Below, one piece after another: positions 35,562 through 44,053 of a stretch of DNA of 64,000 bases. The stretch comes from Brevibacterium aurantiacum (GTDB lineage: Bacteria; Actinomycetota; Actinomycetes; Actinomycetales; Brevibacteriaceae). The stretch's first letter is position 1. Every line of letters begins with the position of its first letter. The position numbers were made by a program, and so were the translations under genes. The notes below the pieces were generated by a model. It saw only the letters and a program-made list of their open reading frames with translations, did not search any database and was not told the origin of the DNA. The DNA is taken from NCBI RefSeq assembly GCF_007558825.1, contig NZ_VLTK01000006.1:233036-297035 (forward strand), in the 5' to 3' direction.

Positions 35562-37598
35562 ATGACCGAGATTCTCAGTTCGTATGTGGCAGGTGACTGG
35601 CACACGCCCAGTGGGAGCATTGACGGCGCCCGAGCCGTCCATGACGCGACCAACGGGCAGCTCCTCCACCAGGTCTCCTCGGCAGGCATCGACTTCGCCG
35701 CAGTCGACGAATACGCGCGGAGCACAGGGGTCTGCGAACTGCAGAAGCTGACCTTCCACCAGCGCGGCGTCATCCTCAAGAAGCTCGGCGCCTACCTCAT
35801 GGAACGTGCGAAGAAATACCACGAGATCTCCTTTTCCACCGGCACCACGAAACGCGACGGATTCGTCGATATCGAAGGCGGCATCGGCACCCTCTTCACC
35901 TATTCCGGCGTCGCCCGTCGGCAGATGCCCAACTCCACCGTCCACCTCGACGGCGGAGTCGAGCGTCTGTCGAAGAACGGCACCTTCGTCGGTCGTCACA
36001 TCCTGACGCCCCGGCAAGGTTTGGCGGTCCAGATCAACGCCTTCAACTTCCCCGTCTGGGGCATGCTCGAGAAGTTCGGCCCCATGTTCGTCGCCGGTGT
36101 TCCCGTCATCGTCAAGCCCGCCACCGACACCGCCCACCTGACCCGTGCAGTGGTGGCCGACATGATCGAATCCGGCCTCCTGCCGGCCGGTTCCATCCAG
36201 CTCATCGCCGGAGACGTCACCCCGCTCTTCGACCATCTGGCCGAACAGGACGCGATCGCCTTCACCGGGTCCGCGGCCACGGCCAAGCACCTCGGCGGCC
36301 TGGACTGCGTGCGCGATCGCGGCACCCGATTCTTCGCCGAGGCGGACTCGCTGAACTTCTCCCTGCTCGGCCCCGATTCCGCCCCCGGCACGCAAGAATT
36401 CGACCTCTTCGTCTCCGGCGTCGTCGCCGAGATGACGATCAAGGCCGGCCAGAAGTGCACGGCGATCCGCCGCGCCTTCGTGCCCGAACAGCACAAAGAG
36501 GCCGTCGCCGAGGCACTCATCGCAAAGCTGGAGACTCAGGGCGTCGGCGACCCACGTGAGAAGTCCACCCGGCTGGGGCCGGTCGTGTCTGACAAGCAGC
36601 GAACCGACGTTCTCGATGCCATCGATGAGATCACCTCGGCGGGGGCGCATGTCCTCACCGGTGGCCGCGAGGCCTCTGATGAACTGGCGAAGAATCTGGG
36701 CGGGGCCTATGTCGCGGCCACCGTGCTCCAGGCCGACGGCCCCTGGGTCGACGCCGTCCACGATATCGAGGCCTTCGGCCCTGTGACCTCGCTCATCACC
36801 TATTCCTCCACCGAGGAGGCTGTCCGTCTGGCCGCTCGTGGACGCGGTTCCCTGGTCGGCTCGGTCGTCACCCACGATGCTGAGTTCGCCACCGAATTCG
36901 TCCGCCAGGTCGCACCCTGGCATGGACGCATCCTCGTCCTCGACCGCGATGATGCCGAAGAGTCGACCGGGCACGGCTCGCCGCTGCCTACGCTCATCCA
37001 CGGTGGCCCAGGACGGGCCGGCGGAGGTGAGGAGATGGGCGGATTGCGCGGCGTCGAGCACTTCATGCAGCGCACCGCGATCCAGGCCTCCCCTGACATG
37101 CTCACCGCCATCGGCGGCGAATGGGTCGCCGGGGCGCAGCGCCGGACGGGGCAGCACCCGTTCACGAAGACTCTGGCCGATCTGCGCGTCGGCGACGCCC
37201 TCGAATCCGAACGGCGAACGGTCACACTTGAGGACATCTCGCACTTCGCGGAGTTCACCGGAGACACCTTCTACGCCCACACCGACGAGGAAGCGGCGGC
37301 CGCGAACCCGTTCTTCCCGGGGCGCGTGGCACATGGCTACCTCATCGTGTCCTTCGCCGCGGGACTCTTCGTCCAGCCCGATCCCGGCCCAGTCCTCGCG
37401 AACTACGGCCTCGAAGGACTGACCTTCATCACGCCCGTCTCACCAGGAGATTCGCTCAAGGTTACCCTGACAGCCAAGCGCATCACCCCGCGTGAGACCG
37501 ATGAGTACGGCGAGGTCAGATGGGACGCCGAGGTGGTCAACCAGAAGGACGAGCCGGTCGCGAAGTACGACGTGCTCACGCTTGTCGCGAAGGAGTAG
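35562..37598 (+). CDS. paaZ: Oxepin-CoA hydrolase / 3-oxo-5,6-dehydrosuberyl-CoA semialdehyde dehydrogenase
   Basis: A 678-residue bifunctional enzyme of phenylacetate breakdown. The N-terminal aldehyde dehydrogenase (about 1-520) has Cys299 in GQKCTAIRRAF and Glu in EADSLNFSLLG. The C-terminal MaoC-type hotdog hydratase (about 540-678) carries Asp568 and His573 in DTFYAH and GRVAHGY. It opens the oxepin-CoA ring and oxidises the resulting aldehyde. GGGAGA precedes the ATG. It is separated from the other paa genes by about 8 kb. Its last 23 bases overlap the convergent lipid kinase gene. Confidence 0.96.
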   Translation: MTEILSSYVAGDWHTPSGSIDGARAVHDATNGQLLHQVSSAGIDFAAVDEYARSTGVCELQKLTFHQRGVILKKLGAYLMERAKKYHEISFSTGTTKRDGFVDIEGGIGTLFTYSGVARRQMPNSTVHLDGGVERLSKNGTFVGRHILTPRQGLAVQINAFNFPVWGMLEKFGPMFVAGVPVIVKPATDTAHLTRAVVADMIESGLLPAGSIQLIAGDVTPLFDHLAEQDAIAFTGSAATAKHLGGLDCVRDRGTRFFAEADSLNFSLLGPDSAPGTQEFDLFVSGVVAEMTIKAGQKCTAIRRAFVPEQHKEAVAEALIAKLETQGVGDPREKSTRLGPVVSDKQRTDVLDAIDEITSAGAHVLTGGREASDELAKNLGGAYVAATVLQADGPWVDAVHDIEAFGPVTSLITYSSTEEAVRLAARGRGSLVGSVVTHDAEFATEFVRQVAPWHGRILVLDRDDAEESTGHGSPLPTLIHGGPGRAGGGEEMGGLRGVEHFMQRTAIQASPDMLTAIGGEWVAGAQRRTGQHPFTKTLADLRVGDALESERRTVTLEDISHFAEFTGDTFYAHTDEEAAAANPFFPGRVAHGYLIVSFAAGLFVQPDPGPVLANYGLEGLTFITPVSPGDSLKVTLTAKRITPRETDEYGEVRWDAEVVNQKDEPVAKYDVLTLVAKE

Positions 37599-38496
37599 AG
37601 GCGACGCGGACCTTCAAGGATTCGGCTCGAATCGTCAGCGTCGCCGGGGTCAGCGCGATTGCGTCTCCGTCGGCGAAGATCTCGATCGGCGGTGCGCCCT
37701 CGGGTGTGGCGATGCGAACCTCGTGGGCGTGGCTGAAGCGGATGTGCGGGTGCAGATTGGGTCTGCCCAAGCTGTAGGGAACCAACTCCGCACCCAGCCT
37801 CGGCAGGAAGCAGTCCTTGAGCAGGACCACATCGATCAGGCCATCGTCGAGTTCAGCTTGGGGAGAGAGCTTGAGGCCGCCTCCATACCGACCGGAGTTG
37901 GCGAAGCCTGCCGTGAAGCCGCGGAAGTCGAGTCGGTCGCCGTCGATGGTCAGGGCCAGGTCGATGCGGCGCGGCTTCGCGATGGCGCGAGCGACGCCGT
38001 AGAGATAGACCCAGTGACCTTTGATCAAGCGGGCCGAGTCGGCGTATCTCTGCACGGTCGAATCCAGGCCAAGGCTGACGTTGCCGACACAGATCCGTCC
38101 GTCGAGGTCGAGGACATCGATGGTGCGAACACGACCGTTGCTGATGATGGAGGCTGCGGCAGCGATGTTCTTCGGGATGCCGAGCTTGCCGATGAAGTCG
38201 TTGCCGCGCCCACCGGGGATGATGCCCAGTGCAGTGTCCGTGTCGACGAGCCCGGCGGCGACCGCGCGCACCATTCCATCGCCGCCGAGCGAGACCACGG
38301 TCTCTGCACCCTGCGCTGCGAAGTCTGCGGCAAGATCGCTCGCATGTTGCTCGCTCGTGCTCGAGACCAGTACCGGCTCAAGGCCGTTGGCGGCGAAGGC
38401 CGTCCGCAGGGGTGCGATCCTCTTGCGCACAGCGCCGTTGCGCGCCGACGGGTTGAGGATGACGGGGACGGGGGTGGGAGGCGATTGCGTGCTCAC
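37576..38496 (-). CDS. Diacylglycerol kinase family lipid kinase
   Basis: A 306-residue DagK/YegS/LCB5-type kinase. ILNPSARNG opens the nucleotide site, VVSLGGDGMVRAVAAGL is the GGDGT-like core and IIPGGRGNDFIGKLGIP follows. It phosphorylates a lipid alcohol, most likely diacylglycerol. The GTG start overlaps the upstream oxidoreductase stop as GTGA. Gene order glycerol-3-phosphate dehydrogenase, AGPS-like flavoprotein, lipid kinase with a TetR gene recalls, from memory, the Mycobacterium tuberculosis Rv2249c-Rv2252 region. Confidence 0.88.
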   Translation of the reverse strand: MSTQSPPTPVPVILNPSARNGAVRKRIAPLRTAFAANGLEPVLVSSTSEQHASDLAADFAAQGAETVVSLGGDGMVRAVAAGLVDTDTALGIIPGGRGNDFIGKLGIPKNIAAAASIISNGRVRTIDVLDLDGRICVGNVSLGLDSTVQRYADSARLIKGHWVYLYGVARAIAKPRRIDLALTIDGDRLDFRGFTAGFANSGRYGGGLKLSPQAELDDGLIDVVLLKDCFLPRLGAELVPYSLGRPNLHPHIRFSHAHEVRIATPEGAPPIEIFADGDAIALTPATLTIRAESLKVRVASTPSRQA

Positions 38497-40154
38497 AGCG
38501 CACTCGGCCCGTTCATGAGCTTGCCGGGGTTCATGATGCCCTCCGGATCCACCTCGGCCTTGGCTGCGCGCAGCATCCGCAGCCACAGCTCGCCGGTCTC
38601 CCGAGGGAGCCAAGGTGCATGGTCCGCTCCGGCGGCATGGTGGTGGGTGATCGTTCCGCCGTTGTCGACCATGGCATTGCCCGCGGCGGTCTTCAGCGTC
38701 TTCCACTGCTCCATCTCCTGACCGACCTGCTGCTGGGCGAAGACGGTGTAGTAGAGCGAGCACCCGGCGGTGTAGAGGTGCGATATGTGGCACAGCACCA
38801 GGGCCGGTGTGCCGCGGTCGGCCATCGCCTTCTCGATGTCGGCCTTGATCGTGTCGTGCAGAGACTCGATCCTGCTCCACGGCGCAGCCGTCTCCATCGT
38901 CTCGACGATGACGCCTTCGGTCATCAGCTGGTCGCGCAGGTACGGCGTCGAGAAGCGATGCTTCTCCCACTGGGTCTCGGGCGCTCCTCCCATAGTGACG
39001 CCCTGATGCTTCCTGGCGATCGCACGTCCGCCGGCCCGGCGTGATTTCGCGTCCGCCTTGCGTCCGTCGTAACGCAGCACCAGCATGCACGGGGTCGTGA
39101 CTCCTCGGGCGCGCAGAAAGGCGAGGAGGCCCTTGCGCTGGATGTCGCTGCCCAGCTGCGCGAGACCGAACGCCGTCTCGTTGAGGTCGGACAGACGAGC
39201 GATATCGGGGCGCAGGCCACTCTGTTCGATCTCGCGCAGCGCAGCCGCGCCCGAGTGGAAGTCGGGGAAGAACCAGGCATCCGGCAGCGTCGTCTCAGGC
39301 AGACGCTTGATGCGCAGCGTGGCCTGGGTGATGATGCCCAGCGTGCCCTCTGAGCCGACGAAGACTTGGCGCGGATTGGGCCCAGCCGCCGTGGCAGGAG
39401 TGGAGCGCAGTTCGACCGGACCGCTCGGCGTCGAGCAGCGCAGGCCGAACACGTTGTCGTCGATACGACCGTAGCCGGTCGACTGCTGACCGGCCGAGCG
39501 TGTGGCGACCCAGCCGCCGACGGTGCTGAACTCGAACGATTGGGGGAAGTGGCCGAGCGTGAAACCGCTGGCCTGCAGCTTCTCCTCGAGATCGGGGCCG
39601 AAGACACCGGCCTGCACGGTCGCCGTCAGCGACTCCTCGTCGATGTCGAGGATCTGGTCGAGGCGGGCCAGGCTGATGCAGACGCAGCTACGGAAGCCCG
39701 GGCGAAATGCATCGATGCCGGCGACTACGCTGGTACCGCCGCCGAAGGGGACGACCGCGATGCGTTCCTGCGCACAGATGGCCAGCAGTGCGTCAACCTC
39801 GGCGTGGGATGCCGGGTAGAGCACGACGTCCGGGGCGAACGGCAAGTCTGCGCTGCGCAGACGCAGCAGGTCTGGCAGGCTGCGTCCAGCAGCATGGGAG
39901 ACGCGGGTCGCGTGATCGTCACGGACGAACTCGGCGCCCAGCAGCTCTTCGAAGCGAGTGCGCGCGTCATCCGGGAGGCCAGCAGCGGGCAGTTGGACGG
40001 CCCCGAGTTCGACCGGTGGGTTGTTGACGCCATCGGGCCAGCCGCAGTTCTTGGTCAGCATCTTCTTAGCTCCGGGTTTGATCGGGCCGTCGTTGCCGTC
40101 CTCTCCCCAGCCCCACCAGCGCATGCGCGGTTGCGTATTGTCCATGAGGGTCAT
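38493..40154 (-). CDS. FAD-binding oxidoreductase, alkylglycerone-phosphate-synthase-like
   Basis: A VAO-family flavoprotein of about 553 residues. PRMRWWGWGEDG near the start and LPDLLRLRSAD match alkyl-dihydroxyacetone-phosphate synthases; PFGGGTSVVAGID and GYGRIDDNVFGL bind FAD, and the C-terminus has TITHHHAAGADHAPWLPRE, the His-rich active loop. Whether it makes ether lipid or is a related oxidase is not known for actinobacterial members. The ATG at 40154 overlaps the glpD stop (ATGA); an internal ATG at 40145 is possible. Confidence 0.87.
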   Translation of the reverse strand: MTLMDNTQPRMRWWGWGEDGNDGPIKPGAKKMLTKNCGWPDGVNNPPVELGAVQLPAAGLPDDARTRFEELLGAEFVRDDHATRVSHAAGRSLPDLLRLRSADLPFAPDVVLYPASHAEVDALLAICAQERIAVVPFGGGTSVVAGIDAFRPGFRSCVCISLARLDQILDIDEESLTATVQAGVFGPDLEEKLQASGFTLGHFPQSFEFSTVGGWVATRSAGQQSTGYGRIDDNVFGLRCSTPSGPVELRSTPATAAGPNPRQVFVGSEGTLGIITQATLRIKRLPETTLPDAWFFPDFHSGAAALREIEQSGLRPDIARLSDLNETAFGLAQLGSDIQRKGLLAFLRARGVTTPCMLVLRYDGRKADAKSRRAGGRAIARKHQGVTMGGAPETQWEKHRFSTPYLRDQLMTEGVIVETMETAAPWSRIESLHDTIKADIEKAMADRGTPALVLCHISHLYTAGCSLYYTVFAQQQVGQEMEQWKTLKTAAGNAMVDNGGTITHHHAAGADHAPWLPRETGELWLRMLRAAKAEVDPEGIMNPGKLMNGPSAL

Positions 40155-41707
40155 CCTTCTTCCTGTGTGGTCTCGATCAGTTCTGGAGCGTGTCTGCGCA
40201 CTGCGGCGGCAAGGTCGCCGCGGTCGGCGTCGACGAGTCCCCACCGGGTCCGGCGGTCGATCACGTCCTCGACGGTGACGGCGAGTTCGTGTTCGACGGC
40301 GAAGCGGATCTCCGCACCGGTGAATGGGATTCCCGACCTCACCGGTTCGTTCAGCGCAGGGTCGTCGACGCCGTATGCCACCACCGTTTCGGCGTCGGTG
40401 CCGTAGCGCTGGACCAAGTGCTCCGGCAGACCGGGCCTCGGCGAACCGGCACCGACGAGGCTGAGCGTCGTGGTGCTGCAGGGCCGAGCTTTCAGCCCTC
40501 CGGCCTCGACTACCGCGTCGACGGCATCTTCGGCCATACGTCGATACCCTGTGAGTTTGCCTCCGACGATCGCGAGGGCGCCGGTGCGCGGATCGCGCAG
40601 CAGCGCGTGCTTGCGCGACAGGTCGGCGCTGGAGTTGCCCTTGCTTTTGAGCAGCGGCCGGAAGCCGGAGTAGCTGCCGACGATGTCGTCAGGGGTGAGC
40701 GGCTTCTGCAGAACGGCGTTGATGGTCTCGAGCAGGAAAGTCCGCTCGTCCTCGTCCGGGCGGGCTCGCTCGGGGATCGGCCCGTTGTGCGGGTCGTCGG
40801 TCAGGCCGATCATGACGAGGCCATCGTGCCACGGCACCGCGAACACGAATCTGCCGAAGTGGCCGGGCACCGGGGCCGTGACAGCGGCGGTCGGCGACCC
40901 GATGCGCTCGGCCCGGACAAGCAGGTGCGAGCCTTTGCTCGGGGCGAGTTCGACGTCATCGGAGAGCGTATCGGCCCAGACACCTGCGGCATTGACGATC
41001 TGCTTCGCGCGGATCACGCGGCGGTCACCCGTGAGCTGATCGGTGACGTGGACCTGGCCGGCCTCGATGCTGGTGGCGGCGGCATACGTGATGATGCGGG
41101 CTCCATGGGCGGCAGCAGTGCGGGCGAGGGCCACCACAAGTCGAGCGTCGTCGACGAGCTGACCGTCCCAGCTGAGCAGGCCGCCGCGCAATCCGGCCGT
41201 GGCCGTGGCCGGGGCGAGCTGATGGACGTCTGCAGCGGACACCCGGCTGGGATGGGGAAGCAGCGATTTGGGGGTGCGTGCCAGCATTCGCAGCACGTCA
41301 CCGGCGAGGAAGCCGGCGCCGAGCATCGTGGCGTCCACGTGGCTGACCCCGGAGTGAAGCGGAAGGAGCATCTGCAGCGGCCGGATCAGATGCGGCGCGA
41401 TCTGCCTCATCAGGTGGCCGCGCTCGACGGCGGATTCCCAGGCGATCGGGACGTCGCCCTTCGCCAGATAGCGCAGACCACCATGGGCGAGCTTCGAGCT
41501 CCAGCTGCTGGTGCCTGAGGCGAGGTCTCTGCGCTCGATGAGCACGACGCTCAGTCCACGGGCCGCGGCATCGAGTGCGACGCCGACCCCGGTGAACCCG
41601 CCGCCGATCACGACGAGGTCGACGGGCTCATCGGTGGAGAGCTCGGCGAGGTCCCGCTCACGCCGCGCGTCGTTGAGCGCAGCATCATGTGGGGTATGTG
41701 GAGCCAT
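40151..41707 (-). CDS. glpD: Glycerol-3-phosphate dehydrogenase, FAD-dependent
   Basis: A 518-residue flavoprotein: VVIGGGFTGVGVALDAAARG (residues 31-50) is the FAD Rossmann motif, ERRDLASGTSSWSSKLAHGG follows, and TPLAVVGGKLTGYRRMAEDA-like sequence (here GALAIVGGKLTGYRRMAE) closes the FAD domain. It oxidises sn-glycerol-3-phosphate to dihydroxyacetone phosphate at the membrane. First gene of a three-gene operon with the AGPS-like and lipid kinase genes. A perfect 20-bp operator sits just upstream, shared with the divergent TetR gene. Confidence 0.94.
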   Translation of the reverse strand: MAPHTPHDAALNDARRERDLAELSTDEPVDLVVIGGGFTGVGVALDAAARGLSVVLIERRDLASGTSSWSSKLAHGGLRYLAKGDVPIAWESAVERGHLMRQIAPHLIRPLQMLLPLHSGVSHVDATMLGAGFLAGDVLRMLARTPKSLLPHPSRVSAADVHQLAPATATAGLRGGLLSWDGQLVDDARLVVALARTAAAHGARIITYAAATSIEAGQVHVTDQLTGDRRVIRAKQIVNAAGVWADTLSDDVELAPSKGSHLLVRAERIGSPTAAVTAPVPGHFGRFVFAVPWHDGLVMIGLTDDPHNGPIPERARPDEDERTFLLETINAVLQKPLTPDDIVGSYSGFRPLLKSKGNSSADLSRKHALLRDPRTGALAIVGGKLTGYRRMAEDAVDAVVEAGGLKARPCSTTTLSLVGAGSPRPGLPEHLVQRYGTDAETVVAYGVDDPALNEPVRSGIPFTGAEIRFAVEHELAVTVEDVIDRRTRWGLVDADRGDLAAAVRRHAPELIETTQEEG

Positions 41708-41718
41708 ATTCGGCCTTT

Positions 41719-41738
41719 CTGGTACGAAGTCGTACCAG
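41719..41738. promoter_or_regulatory. Perfect TetR operator between glpD and its regulator
   Basis: CTGGTACGAAGTCGTACCAG has perfect 9-bp arms around AG. It lies in the 67-bp gap between the divergent glpD and TetR genes, 12 bases from the glpD start codon, so a bound repressor should block both. Confidence 0.85.
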
Positions 41739-41774
41739 TTTGCATTCCTCGCGCTTTGTTGTCAAGATCACACT

Positions 41775-42404
41775 GTGACTGATCAGGGACGACCGTATGC
41801 AGGTGCGAGCCGCGAGGAGCGGGAGTACGCCCGCCGTGAGCAGCTCGTCGCGGCCGGGATCTCGCTCTTCGGCACTCAGGGGTATCGGGCGGCAACGGTT
41901 GGCGCGGTCTGTCAGCTGGCCGGTCTCAACAAGCGCTACTTCTACGAGTCATTCGCCACCCTGGAGGACCTCCTCTGCGAGGTCTACGAGCGGGTGGTCG
42001 CGGACCTGCGCGCCTCGGTCCTCGCCGGGGGCGGAGACGACCCATCGAGGGTGCTGCACGGGTTCATGGCCGGATTTCTGACCTGGGCGCAGGCCAACCC
42101 GGTGATGGCACGAGTCCACCTCTTCGAGGTCCTGGGAGTCAGTGCCCGCGTCGACGAGCTGTACCGTTCACACGGGCGAACAATCGGTGACGAACTCGCG
42201 AGTCGTCTGTCCGCGACGGTCGCCGGACCCCAACTCACCGCAGGCCAGCAGCGGGTACTCGGCGACATGCTCATCGGGGCTGGGGTGCAGATGGTCGTTG
42301 ACTGGGTCATCAGCGAATATCAGCCCCCACGCGATGAGCTGCTCAACGAGATCGACGCGACCTTGGGGTGGGTCCTGGCGGCCGGCCTGGCAGCGCTGGG
42401 CTGA
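41775..42404 (+). CDS. TetR family regulator of the glpD operon
   Basis: A 209-residue protein with HTH LFGTQGYRAATVGAVCQLAG then LNKRYFYESFATLEDLL (about residues 29-65). The GTG start at 41775 is chosen because upstream codons in this frame are antisense to glpD. It very probably binds the palindrome at 41719-41738. The ligand could be a glycerolipid or acyl-CoA (inference). It reads toward the G6PDH-like gene 134 bases on, but that gene has its own ribosome site. Confidence 0.88.
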   Translation: MTDQGRPYAGASREEREYARREQLVAAGISLFGTQGYRAATVGAVCQLAGLNKRYFYESFATLEDLLCEVYERVVADLRASVLAGGGDDPSRVLHGFMAGFLTWAQANPVMARVHLFEVLGVSARVDELYRSHGRTIGDELASRLSATVAGPQLTAGQQRVLGDMLIGAGVQMVVDWVISEYQPPRDELLNEIDATLGWVLAAGLAALG

Positions 42405-42538
42405 CGAGGTCGCTGACGGTCATCGAAGTGCCTGCGACATCGGGGCCGACAGAGTAGCGTGGGCGACAGACACTACTCGGTCTTCGCCGAGCAGAAGCCC
42501 CATCGTCTTGAGCGCAAGCCCGTCGACAGGAGAGCACA

Positions 42539-44053
42539 GTGAACGCCAACCTCATCATCTGCGGTGCCACAGGAGACCTTGCCGGGCGGTTTCTGCTTCC
42601 GACACTGGCGGAGCTCGCTGCCATCGAAGCATTGCCGAATGATTTCTCACTCACGGCTTCGGCGACTTCGGAGATGACGAACGAGGTGTACCGCGACCAC
42701 GCCGAGGCGAAGTTGAACGAACACGGTGCCGAATATCCAGAGGCTGCTCGCAGCTGGATCCTCGACCGGACGCAGTACAGGCAGACGGATGTCACCGACG
42801 CTGCCGACATGGCCGATCTCATCGGCACTGCAGGCCCCGACCAGAATTCGCCGGTCACCGTCTATCTCGCCCTGCCCACCGGTCTCATGCCCGATGCGCT
42901 GCGCGCCTTGGCCGCCGCCGGTCTTCCCCAAGGCGGTCGGATTGCGATGGAGAAGCCCTTCGGTGATGACCTCACCGGCGCACAGGACCTGGACAACCTC
43001 CTCGGCGAGCTCTTCGGCGACGATGCTGCGGAGATCGTCTTCAACGTCGACCATGCGCTCGGCATGGCTCCGCTGCAGGCGATGCTGCCGCTGCGATTCG
43101 CCAACCCGCTGCCCGAGGCCGTCTGGAACAGTGAGCACATCGAAGAGTTCCGGATGCTGTGGGATGAAGCCATCGCGCTCGAGGGGCGCGCCCGGTTCTA
43201 CGACAGCACGGGAGCGCTCAAGGACGTCCTGCAGAACCACCTGATGCAGGTGCTCACGATGAGTGCCATGGAGCGGCCCGACGGAATCGAATCAGGGTGG
43301 CCGAGCGCCGCAGAACTGCGAGCTCGCAAGACGGAGGTTCTGTCCGCCGTACGGCCGCTGTCGGCCGCTGACGTCCTGACTTCCACCCGCCGGGCCCGCT
43401 ACACGGCAGGAACCCTCGCCGATGAGCCGGAAGCCGCGGGGAAGAAGGTGCCCGACTATGTCGACGAGGACGGTGTCGACGGCGATGGCAATACCGAGAC
43501 CTTCGCCGAGGTCGTCCTGAACATCGACTCGCCGCGCTGGGCGGGCACCCGGTTTCGACTGCGTACGGCAAAGGCGCTCGATCGCACGCGCAAGGGCATC
43601 GAGATCCTCTTCCGGCCGGTCGGTACCGCCCAACAGGGTGCACGACTGTGGATCGGCCTCGACGGGCCGTTCGACGTCGAGCTCGATCTCAATACGAGCA
43701 GCTCCCGCGACCGGCCGGCGTCGATGAGACTGATCGGTGAGCAGCCGCGGCCGGACTTCTCGCCGTACGGGCACGTGCTCAAGAACGTCCTCGAAGGCGA
43801 GTCGGATCTGGCGGCAGGGCAGGAGGAATCGAAGCTGGCTTGGCAGATCCTGACCCCGGTCCTCGAGGCGTGGAAGGCAGGTGCGGTGCCGATGGAAGAC
43901 TATCGCGCGGGCAGCCCCGGCCCGGACTCGGAGCCACCGGCCGGGCCGGAGCCGGAACGAGACGCAGAACCGCCGTCGGACTCACGGCCGCAGCCCGGGA
44001 CGAAGCCACCATCGGACTCACGGCAGAGGCCCGATGTGAGGGGACGGTCATGA
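42539..44053 (+). CDS. Glucose-6-phosphate dehydrogenase-like protein, probably altered substrate
   Basis: A 504-residue member of the G6PDH family. The NADP motif is CGATGDLAGR (8-17), EKPFG is intact, and His234 in LQNHLMQ is the catalytic base position. The phosphate-binding RIDHYLGKE motif of classical enzymes reads NVDHALGMA here (Asp171, His172, Met176), so the substrate-phosphate lysine is missing. The last ~45 residues are Pro/Ser/Asp-rich with two PPSDSR copies. GTG start follows AGGAG. The stop overlaps the lactonase gene (ATGA). It may oxidise a non-phosphorylated sugar, or be a diverged G6PDH. Confidence 0.82.
   Translation: MNANLIICGATGDLAGRFLLPTLAELAAIEALPNDFSLTASATSEMTNEVYRDHAEAKLNEHGAEYPEAARSWILDRTQYRQTDVTDAADMADLIGTAGPDQNSPVTVYLALPTGLMPDALRALAAAGLPQGGRIAMEKPFGDDLTGAQDLDNLLGELFGDDAAEIVFNVDHALGMAPLQAMLPLRFANPLPEAVWNSEHIEEFRMLWDEAIALEGRARFYDSTGALKDVLQNHLMQVLTMSAMERPDGIESGWPSAAELRARKTEVLSAVRPLSAADVLTSTRRARYTAGTLADEPEAAGKKVPDYVDEDGVDGDGNTETFAEVVLNIDSPRWAGTRFRLRTAKALDRTRKGIEILFRPVGTAQQGARLWIGLDGPFDVELDLNTSSSRDRPASMRLIGEQPRPDFSPYGHVLKNVLEGESDLAAGQEESKLAWQILTPVLEAWKAGAVPMEDYRAGSPGPDSEPPAGPEPERDAEPPSDSRPQPGTKPPSDSRQRPDVRGRS

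Noticed and set aside
35436..37334. A 632-codon open frame on the minus strand
   Set aside because: It is antisense to paaZ, whose protein has intact motifs. High GC3 leaves the opposite strand open. Its own sequence shows no known domain.
38497..39090. N-terminal extension of the lipid kinase frame to 504 codons
   Set aside because: The extension runs antisense in register through the upstream oxidoreductase. The GTG at 38496 with a four-base overlap gives the normal kinase length.
40190..41518. A 442-codon plus-strand frame
   Set aside because: Antisense to glpD; Gly/Arg/Asp-rich with no recognisable domain.
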